Positions 15,018-23,179 of a DNA stretch of 36,685 bases are shown in pieces. The stretch is taken from NCBI GenBank assembly GCA_035764935.1, contig DASTYK010000090.1:1-36685 (forward strand), read 5' to 3'. Position 1 is the stretch's first letter; every line of letters begins with the position of its first letter. A program made the translations under genes and the position numbers. The notes below the pieces were generated by a model. It was not told the origin of the DNA and made no database searches. It was given only the letters and a program-made list of their open reading frames with translations. This stretch comes from Longimicrobiales bacterium (GTDB lineage Bacteria; Gemmatimonadota; Gemmatimonadetes; Longimicrobiales; RSA9).

Positions 15018-15996
15018 AACGCTTGCGCGGCTGGTCGATGAGCGGCCGGACGCGCTCGAGGCCGCGCACCTCGACGGCTGCCCTGCCTGTCGCGCGGAGC
15101 TCGACGCGCTGCGCGCCGACGTCCGTGCGCTCGGCGGGCTGGGCGGAATCGAGCCGCCGGCGCGCGCCTGGGACGAGCTGCACGAACGCCTGGTCGACGA
15201 GGGGCTGGTGCGCGACACGGGGCGTCGCATCCCGGCCTGGATGCAGATCGCCGCCGCGCTCGCGCTGTTCCTGACCGGCACCGCCGCAGGCTTCACCTGG
15301 CGGAACGCGACGCTGCCGGCACAGACCGTCGTGGCAGCCGGTGACAGCACGGCCGCCACGCGTGATGCCGCGCCCGCCGCGGCGCGCACTCCTGAAATGC
15401 TGGAGCCATCGGCCGATGCCGCGCCACGGCTCGCAAGCAACGACGCGCCGGCGTCGGGCGCGTCGGACGACGTCCCGGCCCCTGCTTCCACCCGCGATGA
15501 CGTTCGCGGCAGCGGCAGCGACGCGGCAGGCACGGAGCCGCGCAACCCGTCCGGGACCGATCGCAGCGGTTCACTCGCAAGTGACGTTCGCGGCGGCGAT
15601 CGGCCCACCCAGGCGCCACGCAGCGAGACGCGCGCCGATGACGTCGCACCGCGCGGCGAGCCGCGCATCACGGGGCCGTTGCGGGCAGACCCGCGCTTTG
15701 CGATGCAGCCGTACGGCGCCCGCAACGCGCAGGAGGCCGCAACGATGCTGCGCGACGCAGAGAGCATGTACCTGGACGCGCTCGCACAGTACGCACAGCT
15801 CTCCGGCGAGCTGCGCGAGATCGACGATCCCGTCGCGCGCCTGGTCGTGCTCGAAAGCATCGTGCTGACCACGCGCGAGGCGCTGGACCGCGCCCCCGCG
15901 GACCCGATCATCAACGGCTACCACATGACGGCCGTCGCGCAGCGCGACGCCACACTGCGACAGCTCGCGACACGCTCGCGCCAGCCGCAGTACTGA
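14998..15996 (+). CDS. Anti-sigma factor, zinc-finger type, with transmembrane helix
   Basis: 332 residues. The N-terminal anti-sigma zinc motif HxxxCxxC is at His24, Cys28 and Cys31. A transmembrane helix lies at about 80-98 (MQIAAALALFLTGTAAGF). A long disordered Ala/Asp/Arg/Pro-rich region (100-220) leads to a helical C-terminal part (about 240-325) with AATMLRDAESMYLDALAQYAQL. It should bind the sigma factor encoded upstream in the cytoplasm and sense conditions outside. The C-terminal helical segment resembles no sensor I can name. It overlaps the sigma gene and is followed after 59 bp by the PDZ protein. Confidence 0.87.
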   Translation: MSHLNAETLARLVDERPDALEAAHLDGCPACRAELDALRADVRALGGLGGIEPPARAWDELHERLVDEGLVRDTGRRIPAWMQIAAALALFLTGTAAGFTWRNATLPAQTVVAAGDSTAATRDAAPAAARTPEMLEPSADAAPRLASNDAPASGASDDVPAPASTRDDVRGSGSDAAGTEPRNPSGTDRSGSLASDVRGGDRPTQAPRSETRADDVAPRGEPRITGPLRADPRFAMQPYGARNAQEAATMLRDAESMYLDALAQYAQLSGELREIDDPVARLVVLESIVLTTREALDRAPADPIINGYHMTAVAQRDATLRQLATRSRQPQY

Positions 15997-16055
15997 CCAG
16001 AACGACATCCGACCGACGCGATAGAGGACACAAACGCAGTACGAGGAGCATACCG

Positions 16056-17177
16056 ATGCAGCTACGAACGTTCATACCCACACTGATGTGCGCGCTGCTG
16101 CTGCCTGCAGCCGCGGTGCACGCCCAGGACCCGACAGACACGCCGTTGCGGGTGTTCACGCGTGCGTCTTCCGGCTGGCTGGGCTTCGGCTACGGCAGCG
16201 GCCTGGGGCGCGACGGCGTTGTCGTGGACACGGTCATCCCGGAATCGCCTGCCGCAAAGGCGGGACTGCAGAAGTCCGACACGATCACGGCGGTCAACGG
16301 GCTGCGCGCGACGTCGCAGCTCCTGCGCAACCTCGGCCTGCGGCCCGGCGACGATGTCGAGCTTACCGTGCGTCGAGCAGGTGGTGAGCGCACGCTGGAG
16401 CTCGTGGCGGCCGAGCGACCGGAGGGTCTCGCAAGCGCCGGCGCGTGGAGCGTGACCGTCGACCCGGAACGCATCCTCGAAGCCGTACGCGTACAGCTCG
16501 ACAGCCTCGATCTGCCCGATGTCCACGTGCAGACACTGCCGGACAGCAGCGGTCGAGTGATGATGATCCGCCGCCACGGCAATCAGATCGATACGGTTCG
16601 CTTCGACTTCGATGCGGACTCGATGCAGCGGAACATGTTCATCTTCCGCGACAGCCTGCGCATGTTCGGGGACAGCGCGTGGGGCCATGCGTTCCGCTTC
16701 TTCGACGACAGCCTGCGCACCGCGATGGACAGCGTCTTCGTCCGCCTCGGTCGGCCGGGCATGCACTTCCGGTTTTCCAGCGACTCGGTGTTCGTGGTCA
16801 ATGGCGACACGATCCGGATCCCGGAGTTCCGCATGCTCCCCGAGGGCTCCGCGTTCCGCGTCCCGAGCATGGCGCGCGTCGGCTTCAGCTCGATCGCGGG
16901 CATGCAGCTCGAAGAGCTCAGCGAGCGCCTGGGTGAGTACTTCGGTACGAGTCACGGGCTGCTCGTGCTCGAGGTCGCCGACGACACGCCTGCCGCACGC
17001 GCCGGGTTGCAGGACGGCGACGTCATCCTGCAGGCCAACGGCGAGGATATACGAACCATTTCGGCGCTGCGCCGCATACTCGCGCGCAGCGACGACGAGT
17101 ACGTGCGGCTGCAGGTCCTGCGCGAGCGCCAGGAGCTGACGCGCACGCTGGAGATGCGCCGCGGCGGAAACAGGTAA
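16056..17177 (+). CDS. Secreted protein with two PDZ domains
   Basis: 373 residues. Residues 1-23 are a signal peptide (LMCALLLPAAAVHA-Q). The first PDZ domain (about 38-118) includes GDGVVVDTVIPESPAAKAGLQKSD. The second (about 290-370) includes GLLVLEVADDTPAARAGLQDGD. The middle is rich in Asp/Ser/Arg/Phe, with recurring RDSLRMFGDSAW / DDSLRTAMDSVF-like segments. No protease triad is visible, so it is a binding protein rather than a DegP. It sits behind the sigma/anti-sigma pair. In known RpoE-type systems PDZ proteins sense misfolded outer-membrane proteins, and a similar role is inferred here. Confidence 0.85.
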   Translation: MQLRTFIPTLMCALLLPAAAVHAQDPTDTPLRVFTRASSGWLGFGYGSGLGRDGVVVDTVIPESPAAKAGLQKSDTITAVNGLRATSQLLRNLGLRPGDDVELTVRRAGGERTLELVAAERPEGLASAGAWSVTVDPERILEAVRVQLDSLDLPDVHVQTLPDSSGRVMMIRRHGNQIDTVRFDFDADSMQRNMFIFRDSLRMFGDSAWGHAFRFFDDSLRTAMDSVFVRLGRPGMHFRFSSDSVFVVNGDTIRIPEFRMLPEGSAFRVPSMARVGFSSIAGMQLEELSERLGEYFGTSHGLLVLEVADDTPAARAGLQDGDVILQANGEDIRTISALRRILARSDDEYVRLQVLRERQELTRTLEMRRGGNR

Positions 17178-17218
17178 CAGCAGTCCACGCGACGTGAGCT
17201 GCTGCGGGCGCTCGGATG

Positions 17219-18541
17219 CTACCGCAGCAGCCGCTCCGCCGCGCGCAGCCCGCTGCGCACCGCACCTTCGACCGACGGCGCCACCAGGTAGTCACCGGCC
17301 AGCGCGAGCCGCGCCGGCACCTCGACATGCTGCAGTGCGTGCAGGTGCCGCAGCGAGCCCGGACCGAACAGCGAGTACCCTTCCGGAAACGAGTACGTCC
17401 GCGCCCGCGTGATACGGGCTTCGATGTCCGGAAACGCGGCGATCAGTCCCGGCATCAGTGCATCCACCTGCCGCTGGGGCTCCGCGTCCGCGATCCGCTC
17501 ACCCAGCTCCGGCTGCGGGTACACCACGATCGCCTCGCCTTCCGGCACGAGCGACGCCAGCTTGCGTGACTGCGCTGCAATCGCGGCGATGTAGCCGCCC
17601 GGCCGGCTCGCGCGCGGAAACGAAAGACCGAACCAGTCCGGACCCAGCGGCGCATCGAGCAGAAACGCCGCCGTCGCGGTCGGCGCCGTGTGCACGCGCT
17701 CGAGCCATGCGGCAAGCGACGGCAGACCGGCGAGGAGGGTTCGCGCGGCAGCGGGCGGCGTCGCCAGCACCACGGCGTCGTATGGCGCCTCCGTGCCCCC
17801 AGCCACGACGCGGGCACCGCTGTCGTGCACATCGATCGAGGCGACGGCTGCACCGGTCTGCAGCTCCGATCCCTCTGCGGTGAGCCACTCCGCAATGCGC
17901 GCGGGCAGCCGGCCGGCGCCGCCAACCACCGCATTGACGCGCACGTCCATCCCGACGCGCGCAAGCGCGTGATACAGCGCCGCGGTCGTTTTCTCCGGCA
18001 GGCTCCCGTAGTACGCGGCGAGAAGCGGGTAGGTGAGCAGCTCCACGAAATCGCTCCCCATCTCGCGCTCGCCCCAGGAAGCCACGGATTCCCCGTCGTG
18101 CTCCAGTCCACCCGTTGCTGCGGGGTCGTTCGCGTCCAGCTTGCGGGCCGACGCATTCAGGAACGGCAGGTAGCGCGTGCCGAGGCGCAGCTTCAGCATC
18201 GTCGGCAGCGCACTGGAGCCGATCATGCTGGGCACCGAGCCGTACGTGATGCCGTGCGCACGCTCGTCGCGCCACAGTGCATCGCGACCCGGCGCACGCA
18301 CGAGCAGGTCGCGCGCGCCCGTCGAGCGCGCCAGCTCGAACAGCTCCGTGTACGTGCTGCTCACGAGCTGTACACCCGGATCCACGGTAGCACTGCCGAG
18401 CTGGTCGCTCCGCATCCGCCCGCCCGCCACCGCCCGACTCTCGTAGATGCGCACGGCCACTCCCGCGCGCGTGAGCGCAACGGCAGCCGCAAGCCCCGCC
18501 ATCCCCGCACCAACCACTGCCGCCGTACGAATGTTGTTCAT
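17219..18541 (-). CDS. FAD-dependent amine-oxidase/protoporphyrinogen-oxidase-like flavoprotein
   Basis: 440 residues from the ATG at 18541. The N-terminus has the dinucleotide-binding motif VVGAGMAGLAAAVALTRAG, followed by ESRAVAGGRMRS, the second FAD motif of the amine oxidase/phytoene desaturase superfamily. The C-terminal LALAGDYLVAPSVEGAVRSG is the matching FAD-binding end. A hydrophobic substrate domain lies between (WFGLSFPRASRPGGYIAA). The substrate cannot be read from the sequence; HemY-like porphyrin, carotenoid or amine oxidation are all possible. It is convergent with the PDZ gene (41-bp gap). Confidence 0.85.
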   Translation of the reverse strand: MNNIRTAAVVGAGMAGLAAAVALTRAGVAVRIYESRAVAGGRMRSDQLGSATVDPGVQLVSSTYTELFELARSTGARDLLVRAPGRDALWRDERAHGITYGSVPSMIGSSALPTMLKLRLGTRYLPFLNASARKLDANDPAATGGLEHDGESVASWGEREMGSDFVELLTYPLLAAYYGSLPEKTTAALYHALARVGMDVRVNAVVGGAGRLPARIAEWLTAEGSELQTGAAVASIDVHDSGARVVAGGTEAPYDAVVLATPPAAARTLLAGLPSLAAWLERVHTAPTATAAFLLDAPLGPDWFGLSFPRASRPGGYIAAIAAQSRKLASLVPEGEAIVVYPQPELGERIADAEPQRQVDALMPGLIAAFPDIEARITRARTYSFPEGYSLFGPGSLRHLHALQHVEVPARLALAGDYLVAPSVEGAVRSGLRAAERLLR

Positions 18542-18591
18542 CTCAGAAGTCTGCCGCGCAAACGGAAATGCGGCCACCCCAGAAACAGGGA

Positions 18592-18614
18592 AGCCCGCGG
18601 ATCATCCGCGGGCT
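18592..18614 (-). terminator. Probable terminator of the 53-residue gene
   Basis: Perfect 11-bp stem: AGCCCGCGGAT (18592-18602) against ATCCGCGGGCT (18604-18614). On the minus strand it is followed by TCCCTGTTTCT, a moderate T-rich tail. It lies about 43 bp after the small gene's stop and before the flavoprotein start. Confidence 0.6.
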
Positions 18615-18656
18615 CCCATGCAATTGCCGTTCGTCGGCGGTGCGTCGCCTGCGTGT

Positions 18657-18818
18657 CTATGCGGCCTTGTGCCCGTATGGCAGCGACGGCGTCGGACGGA
18701 CCTTGCCGCCCCAGATGAACGCCGTGATCGCCGGCCGACGCTGCGGCTCCTGGCGGTCCCGGATCACGATCCCGGCCGGCATCAGCTCCGCTTCGCGAAC
18801 CTCACCCTTGATAGTCAT
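18657..18818 (-). CDS. Small protein, 53 residues, unknown function
   Basis: A short frame starting at ATG 18818 and ending at TAG (18657-18659). It begins MTIKGEVREAELMPAG and ends PSLPYGHKAA. GGGGGAGGG immediately upstream is a very strong ribosome binding site. A hairpin with a T-rich tail follows the stop. The protein is basic and polar, with no signal peptide, transmembrane helix or Cys. The flanking gaps and its own control signals suggest a genuine independent gene. I do not recognise it. Confidence 0.55.
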   Translation of the reverse strand: MTIKGEVREAELMPAGIVIRDRQEPQRRPAITAFIWGGKVRPTPSLPYGHKAA

Positions 18819-18945
18819 GCCCTCCCCCTTCACTCAACCGGCGCGCTTGCACGCACGCGTCTGCTTCTGCTGCTGCGCGCGTACAAGGCACGCGGCATTC
18901 CAGACGGGACAAACCAGAATATGTTGGGGGAGAACAGATTTGAAG

Positions 18946-19254
18946 CTAGTCCGGTCGGATGGTGCGCGCCGCTGTCTCTTTTCGATGACGCGCAGCCGTG
19001 TCAGTTTGACACGCACGCCGCCATGCGCGGTAGTCGGGAAGCTGCAGCTTGCGGAAGAGCAGTGCGTCGACGGCGTCGCGCAGGAGGATCTCGGTCAGGG
19101 GATACTGGCCGTCGGGCGCATCGAACAACTGCTGGACTGCCACGTCGGCGAGCTCCAGCAGCTCATCGCGGGTGAGCCCCGCCTTGTACTCTTCGATCTG
19201 CTCCTCGACCCATTCCATGTACTGCTGGCGAGGAGCGGTGCGGGGTGCGCTCAT
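18946..19254 (-). CDS. Conserved-looking small acidic helical protein, unknown function
   Basis: 102 residues from the ATG at 19254. It is predicted to be mostly helical (YMEWVEEQIEEYKAGLTRDELLELADVAVQQLF, then LTEILLRDAVDALLFRKLQLPDYRAWRRA), with a basic tail rich in Arg/Thr. There is no signal peptide or transmembrane segment. The codon pattern and acidic helices look like a real protein. The upstream frame to 19290 adds nothing protein-like. It lies 39 bp after the TPR-like gene and may be the last gene of the holA group. The function is unknown. Confidence 0.65.
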   Translation of the reverse strand: MSAPRTAPRQQYMEWVEEQIEEYKAGLTRDELLELADVAVQQLFDAPDGQYPLTEILLRDAVDALLFRKLQLPDYRAWRRACQTDTAARHRKETAARTIRPD

Positions 19255-19293
19255 CGGCTGAACGCTAACGGCGGTGTGCGCAGGACACAAGAA

Positions 19294-19842
19294 TCACGAC
19301 GTGCATGCGCGCGCTTCTTCTGCTTCGATCAACAGCGATGTTTCCGCTCGCGTCTGCAGCGTGCCCGCCTCGCGCAGCGTGCTGCATGCCGCGTCGTCGC
19401 GACCGGTCGCGCGCTCTGCGCGTGCGAGCCACAGCATCGCCTCCGCGCGGTCGCTTGCATTGGGATAATCGCGCACCAGTCGCTCGAGGTACCCGCGCGC
19501 ACGTTCGGCTTCGCGCGTGGCAAGCAATCCCTGGCTGAGTCGCAGCAGTGCAACCGGCGCGTGACGCGACGTCGGGTAGGTAAGCGCGAGTGCCAGGTAT
19601 GCGTCCGTAGCGCTGCTGGCATCCGTCGCGAGCTGCGCCGACAGCAGCAGCGCATACGCTTGCTGGTCTGATGCGGCGCGCGGGTTCTGCTCCTGCCACA
19701 GTGCGAGAGCGCTGCGCGCGTCGGTGAGGCGACCGCGCAGCAGCAGCGATTCGACATGGTCCAGCCCCTGCGCACTCGCCGGGTCCGGAAGGGCGAGCAG
19801 CGTGACGAACGCAATGCCGATGCAGAGGTGGCGCACTCTCAC
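19294..19842 (-). CDS. Secreted TPR-like protein (BamD/YbgF-type repeats)
   Basis: About 182 residues from GTG at 19842, which overlaps the holA stop as GTGA. Residues 1-23 look like a signal peptide (CIGIAFVTLLALPDPASA-Q). The rest consists of paired helices with TPR spacing: VESLLLRGRLTDARSALALWQ, DAYLALALTYPTSRHAPVALLRLSQGLLATREAERARGYLERLVRDYPNASDRAEAMLWLARAE. The RDYPNASDRAEA type of turn is typical of YbgF/BamD repeats. It is probably a periplasmic scaffold. The longer frame to 20208 overlaps holA and is rejected. Confidence 0.75.
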   Translation of the reverse strand: MRVRHLCIGIAFVTLLALPDPASAQGLDHVESLLLRGRLTDARSALALWQEQNPRAASDQQAYALLLSAQLATDASSATDAYLALALTYPTSRHAPVALLRLSQGLLATREAERARGYLERLVRDYPNASDRAEAMLWLARAERATGRDDAACSTLREAGTLQTRAETSLLIEAEEARACTS

Positions 19843-20855
19843 GCCGCGGCCCTGTGCGCGCGCTGCTGCAGCCGGAGCAGCAGCTCTTCCATGATCTGAC
19901 GCTCGTCCAGAGAGGCAGACTTGAGCAGGCGGTCCGCACGCAGCAGATCGGCGAGTGCACGATCGAGCGCGTCCGGGTGCCAGCCGCGCGCCTGCTTCGC
20001 AAGTCGCTTGCTCAGCCAGCGCTGATGCGGCGGCAGCGCGTCCGCGAGCGCGCGCTCCCCGCCGCGCGCGGCGATCGCGAGTCGCAGGAATTGCGTGCCC
20101 AGCCCGATGACCAGCCCGACACCGGACTCGCTCTCGTCGAGCAGCACGTGCAGGCCCGCACGCGCCTCCGGGAAGCGGCCGTCGCTCACCAGGTCGAACC
20201 AGTCCCACCGGTTCTGGCGCGGAACGCTCCCTACCATCTCTGCGACATCCGCCCTGGTGATCCGCTTCCGCTCGCCGACATAGTCGACGAGCTTCGCCAG
20301 CTCCTGTGTCAGCACGCCGAGACCCTCGCCGATCGCGCTCGACAGCGCACGCGCCGCGCCCGTTTCCAGCTCCACCCCCTGCTCCTCAGCGTGTGCGATC
20401 AGCCAGCCCGGGACGTCGGCGGCGGCGAGCGGCGTGAACTCAACGGACGTCGCCTTCTTCTTCAGCGTTTCCCAGATCTGCGCCCTGGATCGATCCGGCA
20501 GCGACGCCAGCAGCACGACCACGGTGCCCTGCGGCGGATCGTCCACGACGTCCTCGATCACGCTGCGCAGCCGCGCCTGGGTCGCGATCGCCTGCACGTC
20601 ACGCACGACCACCACGCGCCACTCCGCCATCATCGGCGGTGTCGCCAGGATCGACGCGAGCGTCTCCGGCTCGACGTCGCTCGCGCGCAGCTGGTCGTAA
20701 TTGAAGTCGCGTGTGGAGGGCTCGAGGTGTGCCGCGACGATCCCGCTCGCGGTTTCTTCCTTCAAGTACTCTTCATCGCCAAACAGAAAGAAGACGCCGC
20801 CGCCCGGTCCTTTCGCGAGGGTGCGGGCGACGGCGTCGGCGGATGTCAGGGCCAT
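19839..20855 (-). CDS. holA: DNA polymerase III delta subunit
   Basis: 338 residues. It has the HolA layout: an N-terminal degenerate AAA+ domain (VFFLFGDEEYLKEE, then FNYDQLRASD, ILATPPMMAEWRVVVVRDV), a middle lid (ITRADVAEMVG...NRWDWFDLVSDG), and a C-terminal collar helical domain (DALDRALADLLRADRLLKSA). Delta opens the beta sliding clamp within the clamp loader. The start at 20855 is 1 bp after the anti-sigma-like stop, so expression is tied to that gene. It is an essential replication gene inside an otherwise regulatory cluster. Confidence 0.93.
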   Translation of the reverse strand: MALTSADAVARTLAKGPGGGVFFLFGDEEYLKEETASGIVAAHLEPSTRDFNYDQLRASDVEPETLASILATPPMMAEWRVVVVRDVQAIATQARLRSVIEDVVDDPPQGTVVVLLASLPDRSRAQIWETLKKKATSVEFTPLAAADVPGWLIAHAEEQGVELETGAARALSSAIGEGLGVLTQELAKLVDYVGERKRITRADVAEMVGSVPRQNRWDWFDLVSDGRFPEARAGLHVLLDESESGVGLVIGLGTQFLRLAIAARGGERALADALPPHQRWLSKRLAKQARGWHPDALDRALADLLRADRLLKSASLDERQIMEELLLRLQQRAHRAAA

Positions 20856-20856
20856 G

Positions 20857-21447
20857 CTAGTCCAGAGCTGTCAGGTGCGCGGGCACCATGGTGACGCCGC
20901 GGCGCTGATCGACCACGGGTGGCATGACGATAAGCGGTGAGTACGGTCCCGGGAATGCCGTCTCGATGTCGGGCGCCGGGCTGACGCCACCGAAGGCGGT
21001 CCCGGTTGCCGGAGCCTGCCACCAGTCGGGGGCGGGCAGCGGCATGAGCGACTCTGCGACCGGCTGCGTGTAGCCCCGCTCCACATCGACGATGCGGTCG
21101 GTCGGCTCCTGCAGCTCGGCGCCGAGCATCGGTCCCCACGCCGCGAGCGCGAGCAGCGCCGCGATCGCGAGAGATACGACGGCGCCGGACGCCGCCGCCG
21201 TGCCGCGTGCTGCGAAGACATCGTCACGGGCGGTTTCGATGCGCGCGTCCAGCTGGCCCATGAAATCCGCGGAGACCGGAGCGGGCGGCAGCCGCCGGAG
21301 CACCTCGATGCCGCGACGTACCACGCGATCATAGCGGCCGCACGATGCGCACGCGGCCGCATGCGCCGCGCAGCGGTCCGCATCTTCTGCTGCGAGCCGC
21401 TCGTCGAGGAACTCCGAATGAAGCCTCAGAAACTCCTGGCAGTTCAT
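20857..21447 (-). CDS. Anti-sigma-like zinc-finger membrane protein
   Basis: 196 residues. The N-terminal MNCQEFLRLHSEFLDERL and HAAACASC motifs (Cys3, His29, Cys33, Cys36) match the anti-sigma zinc-finger (zf-HC2) fold. A transmembrane helix spans about 83-105 (AVVSLAIAALLALAAWGPML). The extracytoplasmic tail is short and Pro-rich (PLIVMPPVVDQRR). It probably restrains an ECF sigma factor, and the sigma gene at 22330-22962 is the natural candidate, although a winged-helix gene and two terminators lie between them. The ATG at 21447 is preferred to a GTG at 21456. Confidence 0.8.
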   Translation of the reverse strand: MNCQEFLRLHSEFLDERLAAEDADRCAAHAAACASCGRYDRVVRRGIEVLRRLPPAPVSADFMGQLDARIETARDDVFAARGTAAASGAVVSLAIAALLALAAWGPMLGAELQEPTDRIVDVERGYTQPVAESLMPLPAPDWWQAPATGTAFGGVSPAPDIETAFPGPYSPLIVMPPVVDQRRGVTMVPAHLTALD

Positions 21448-21825
21448 CGCCTGCACCTGCTGCGGGGTATCGGCCGACCCCCGTTGATGCGCGGGCGGTC
21501 GCCGGTTTTCGGCCTCTCATACTGGGCGATGGAACGGGAGGTTCCCGCCCGGCATGTGAACCTTGCGGACGGGCCGCGGCAAGGGGCGGCAGTGCTCCGG
21601 AGGACGCTGGTGCAGACCCATGCATGGCACAACTTCTGCACTCCGCGAGAACACGGCGGCTCGAGCCACCCTCCCTCGGTGGTCCCCAAGCCACTACAGA
21701 ACAGCTCGGTCGCCAGAAGGGCAGCCCCGGTTTTCCGGGAGCTGCCCTTTACCTCTTGGTACGGTACCCATGTGCGCGTGCGTGTGCGTGTGCGCGACCC
21801 GATTCTCGCAGCCCTGCCCCCTGGC
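21448..21825. other. Intergenic region between anti-sigma-like and winged-helix genes
   Basis: 378 bp with no convincing gene on either strand. It holds the hairpin at 21717-21749 and must contain the promoter of the anti-sigma/holA group. A GGGAACCTCCCGTTCC-type sequence near 21535-21553 contains the inverted repeat GGAAC/GTTCC and would suit an ECF -35 or an operator, but this is only suggestive. Confidence 0.4.
21717..21749. terminator. Hairpin terminator near winged-helix gene
   Basis: AAGGGCAGC (21717-21725) pairs with GCTGCCCTT (21741-21749). An inner CCCGG/CCGGG pairing lies around TTTT. On the plus strand TTACCTCTT follows; on the minus strand CTGG follows. It lies 77 bp beyond the stop of the minus-strand winged-helix gene and may terminate it. 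The T-tract is better on the plus strand, so the direction is uncertain. Confidence 0.55.
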
Positions 21826-22083
21826 TCAGCCGCTCGCCTCCACGTGATCGACACCCGCCGCCGTCAGGCGCACCGTTCCGGAACGATGGTCATCCACGTG
21901 AACGAGCCCCTTCTCCGCGAAATACTCCACGACCCGGCGTGCTTCAGCCCGATCCATCCCGATCGCGTCCGCGATATCCCATGCGGAGACAAACGCGCTG
22001 ACGTCGCCGTCGACCGTCTCGTAGAGGCGTGCAAGAAACGCCGCGCGCTGCCGCCGGCGCGCTTCGATGTTGGATGTATTCAT
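21826..22083 (-). CDS. Small winged-helix DNA-binding protein
   Basis: 85 residues from the ATG at 22083. It reads RQRAAFLARLYETVDGDVSAFVSAWDIADAIGMDRAEARRVVEYFAEKGLVHVDDHRSGTVRLTAAGVDHVE. The layout is a helix, a helix-turn-helix (DIADAIGMDRAEARRVVEYF), and a beta wing (VRLTAAG). This is the fold of MarR/PadR-like or Rrf2-like regulators in minimal form, with no ligand domain or Cys. Its target is unknown; proximity to a sigma/anti-sigma pair suggests local regulation. The upstream in-frame extension to 22263 runs through the sigma terminator and is rejected. Confidence 0.75.
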   Translation of the reverse strand: MNTSNIEARRRQRAAFLARLYETVDGDVSAFVSAWDIADAIGMDRAEARRVVEYFAEKGLVHVDDHRSGTVRLTAAGVDHVEASG

Positions 22084-22250
22084 GCCCGCGAAAATGTCCA
22101 CCGTCGCGGATGGCGAGCAAGAGCCCCGCTGCTGCAGAGTCGAAAGGATTCGCGACTGCGAGTCGGAACGATTCGGCTGCGGAGCCGGAAGGACTGGCGC
22201 CAGCACGACTCGCCATTCTCTCCGTGCACGTTGCGCCCGGTGGTGCAACG

Positions 22251-22280
22251 AAAACGGCGGCACCCCGGAGGATGCCGCCG
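22251..22280 (-). terminator. Terminator of the second ECF sigma gene
   Basis: On the minus strand, CGGCGGCATCC (22280-22270) pairs with GGTGCCGCCG (22264-22255) around a short loop (one G-T pair) and is followed by TTTTCGTT. It lies about 50 bp after the sigma stop at 22330. Confidence 0.8.
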
Positions 22281-22329
22281 CTTCGATGAGTGATGAGGCT
22301 GGAGCGCGTCGTGCCTCACCGCTCGTGTA

Positions 22330-22962
22330 TCAGTCGAGCATCGGCTCGATGAGCTGCGCGAAGTTGTTGCGCGCGCGGTTGAGCCGGCTCTTCACCGTGC
22401 CGAGGTTGACGCCCGTGATCTCGGCGATCTCCTCGTACGTCTTGCCCTCCATCTCGCGGAGCACGAACACCATGCGGTGGTGCTCCGGCAGCTGGGCGAC
22501 CGCACCGTCGATCATCTCCTTGAGGTGCCGCTTGCGGTAGAGATCGTCCGGGCGGTACGTGTTGTCCTCCCACTCCAGCGGCCGGTGGTCCGCGTCCCAG
22601 TTCTTCTTGATCGTCTGGAACAGCACCAGCGGATTGCGCGAGCGGTTGCGCAGCTCGTTCTTCGCCAGGTTGCCCGCGATCGTGTAGACCCAGGTCGAGA
22701 ACTTCTTCGTCTGGTCGAACCGGTGGAGATGGCGGTAGACCCGGATAAAGGTCTCCTGCACCAGGTCCTCCGCCCGCTCCCGGTCGCCGATCGTACGCTG
22801 GATGAAGTTCATCAGCCGCACGTGATACCGGTCGGCCAGCTCCGTGAACGCGCGGCGCTCTCCCGCGAGGAAACGCGCGACGAGCATGCTGTCGTCGGCT
22901 TCCTTCAGCGTGGGCGTCCGCGCCTCTTCGCGCTCCGCGCGTACCACTGCCAGGTCGATCAT
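22330..22962 (-). CDS. ECF-type RNA polymerase sigma factor (RpoE/SigW-like)
   Basis: 210 residues from the ATG at 22962 (GGGGAG 6 bases upstream). Region 2 is strongly conserved: LVARFLAGERRAFTELADRYHVRLMNFIQRTIGDRERAEDLVQETFIRVYRHLHRF, then KFSTWVYTIAGNLAKNELR. Region 4 is LPEHHRMVFVLREMEGKTYEEIAEITGVNLGTVKSRLNRARNNF. A linker insert (about 120-150, NWDADHRPLEWEDNTYRPDD) separates the regions. It is transcribed away from the 23-kb repeat gap. A zinc anti-sigma candidate lies about 0.9 kb downstream. Confidence 0.95.
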   Translation of the reverse strand: MIDLAVVRAEREEARTPTLKEADDSMLVARFLAGERRAFTELADRYHVRLMNFIQRTIGDRERAEDLVQETFIRVYRHLHRFDQTKKFSTWVYTIAGNLAKNELRNRSRNPLVLFQTIKKNWDADHRPLEWEDNTYRPDDLYRKRHLKEMIDGAVAQLPEHHRMVFVLREMEGKTYEEIAEITGVNLGTVKSRLNRARNNFAQLIEPMLD

Positions 22963-23179
22963 GGCGGCTCCCCTTTCGGGCTCGGGATCACCGGAGCGCT
23001 GCTCCCTCCGGCGCCAGGTATCAGGGCAGAGACCGTACCCGGGTCCCGCAGCTCGTACCACCCGTCTAAGCAGTTGGAATTACTGGACTTGTGGCGAGGC
23101 TACGGGCATGGGCGGGCGAGGGGCGTGTCACATCGCGATGACAGGGGAGCGACACAGGCGGCATCTTTTGGGGACGGGC

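Noticed and set aside
16056-17177. DegP/HtrA-type protease
   Set aside because: Two PDZ domains are clear, but no trypsin-like domain or GNSGG motif is present.
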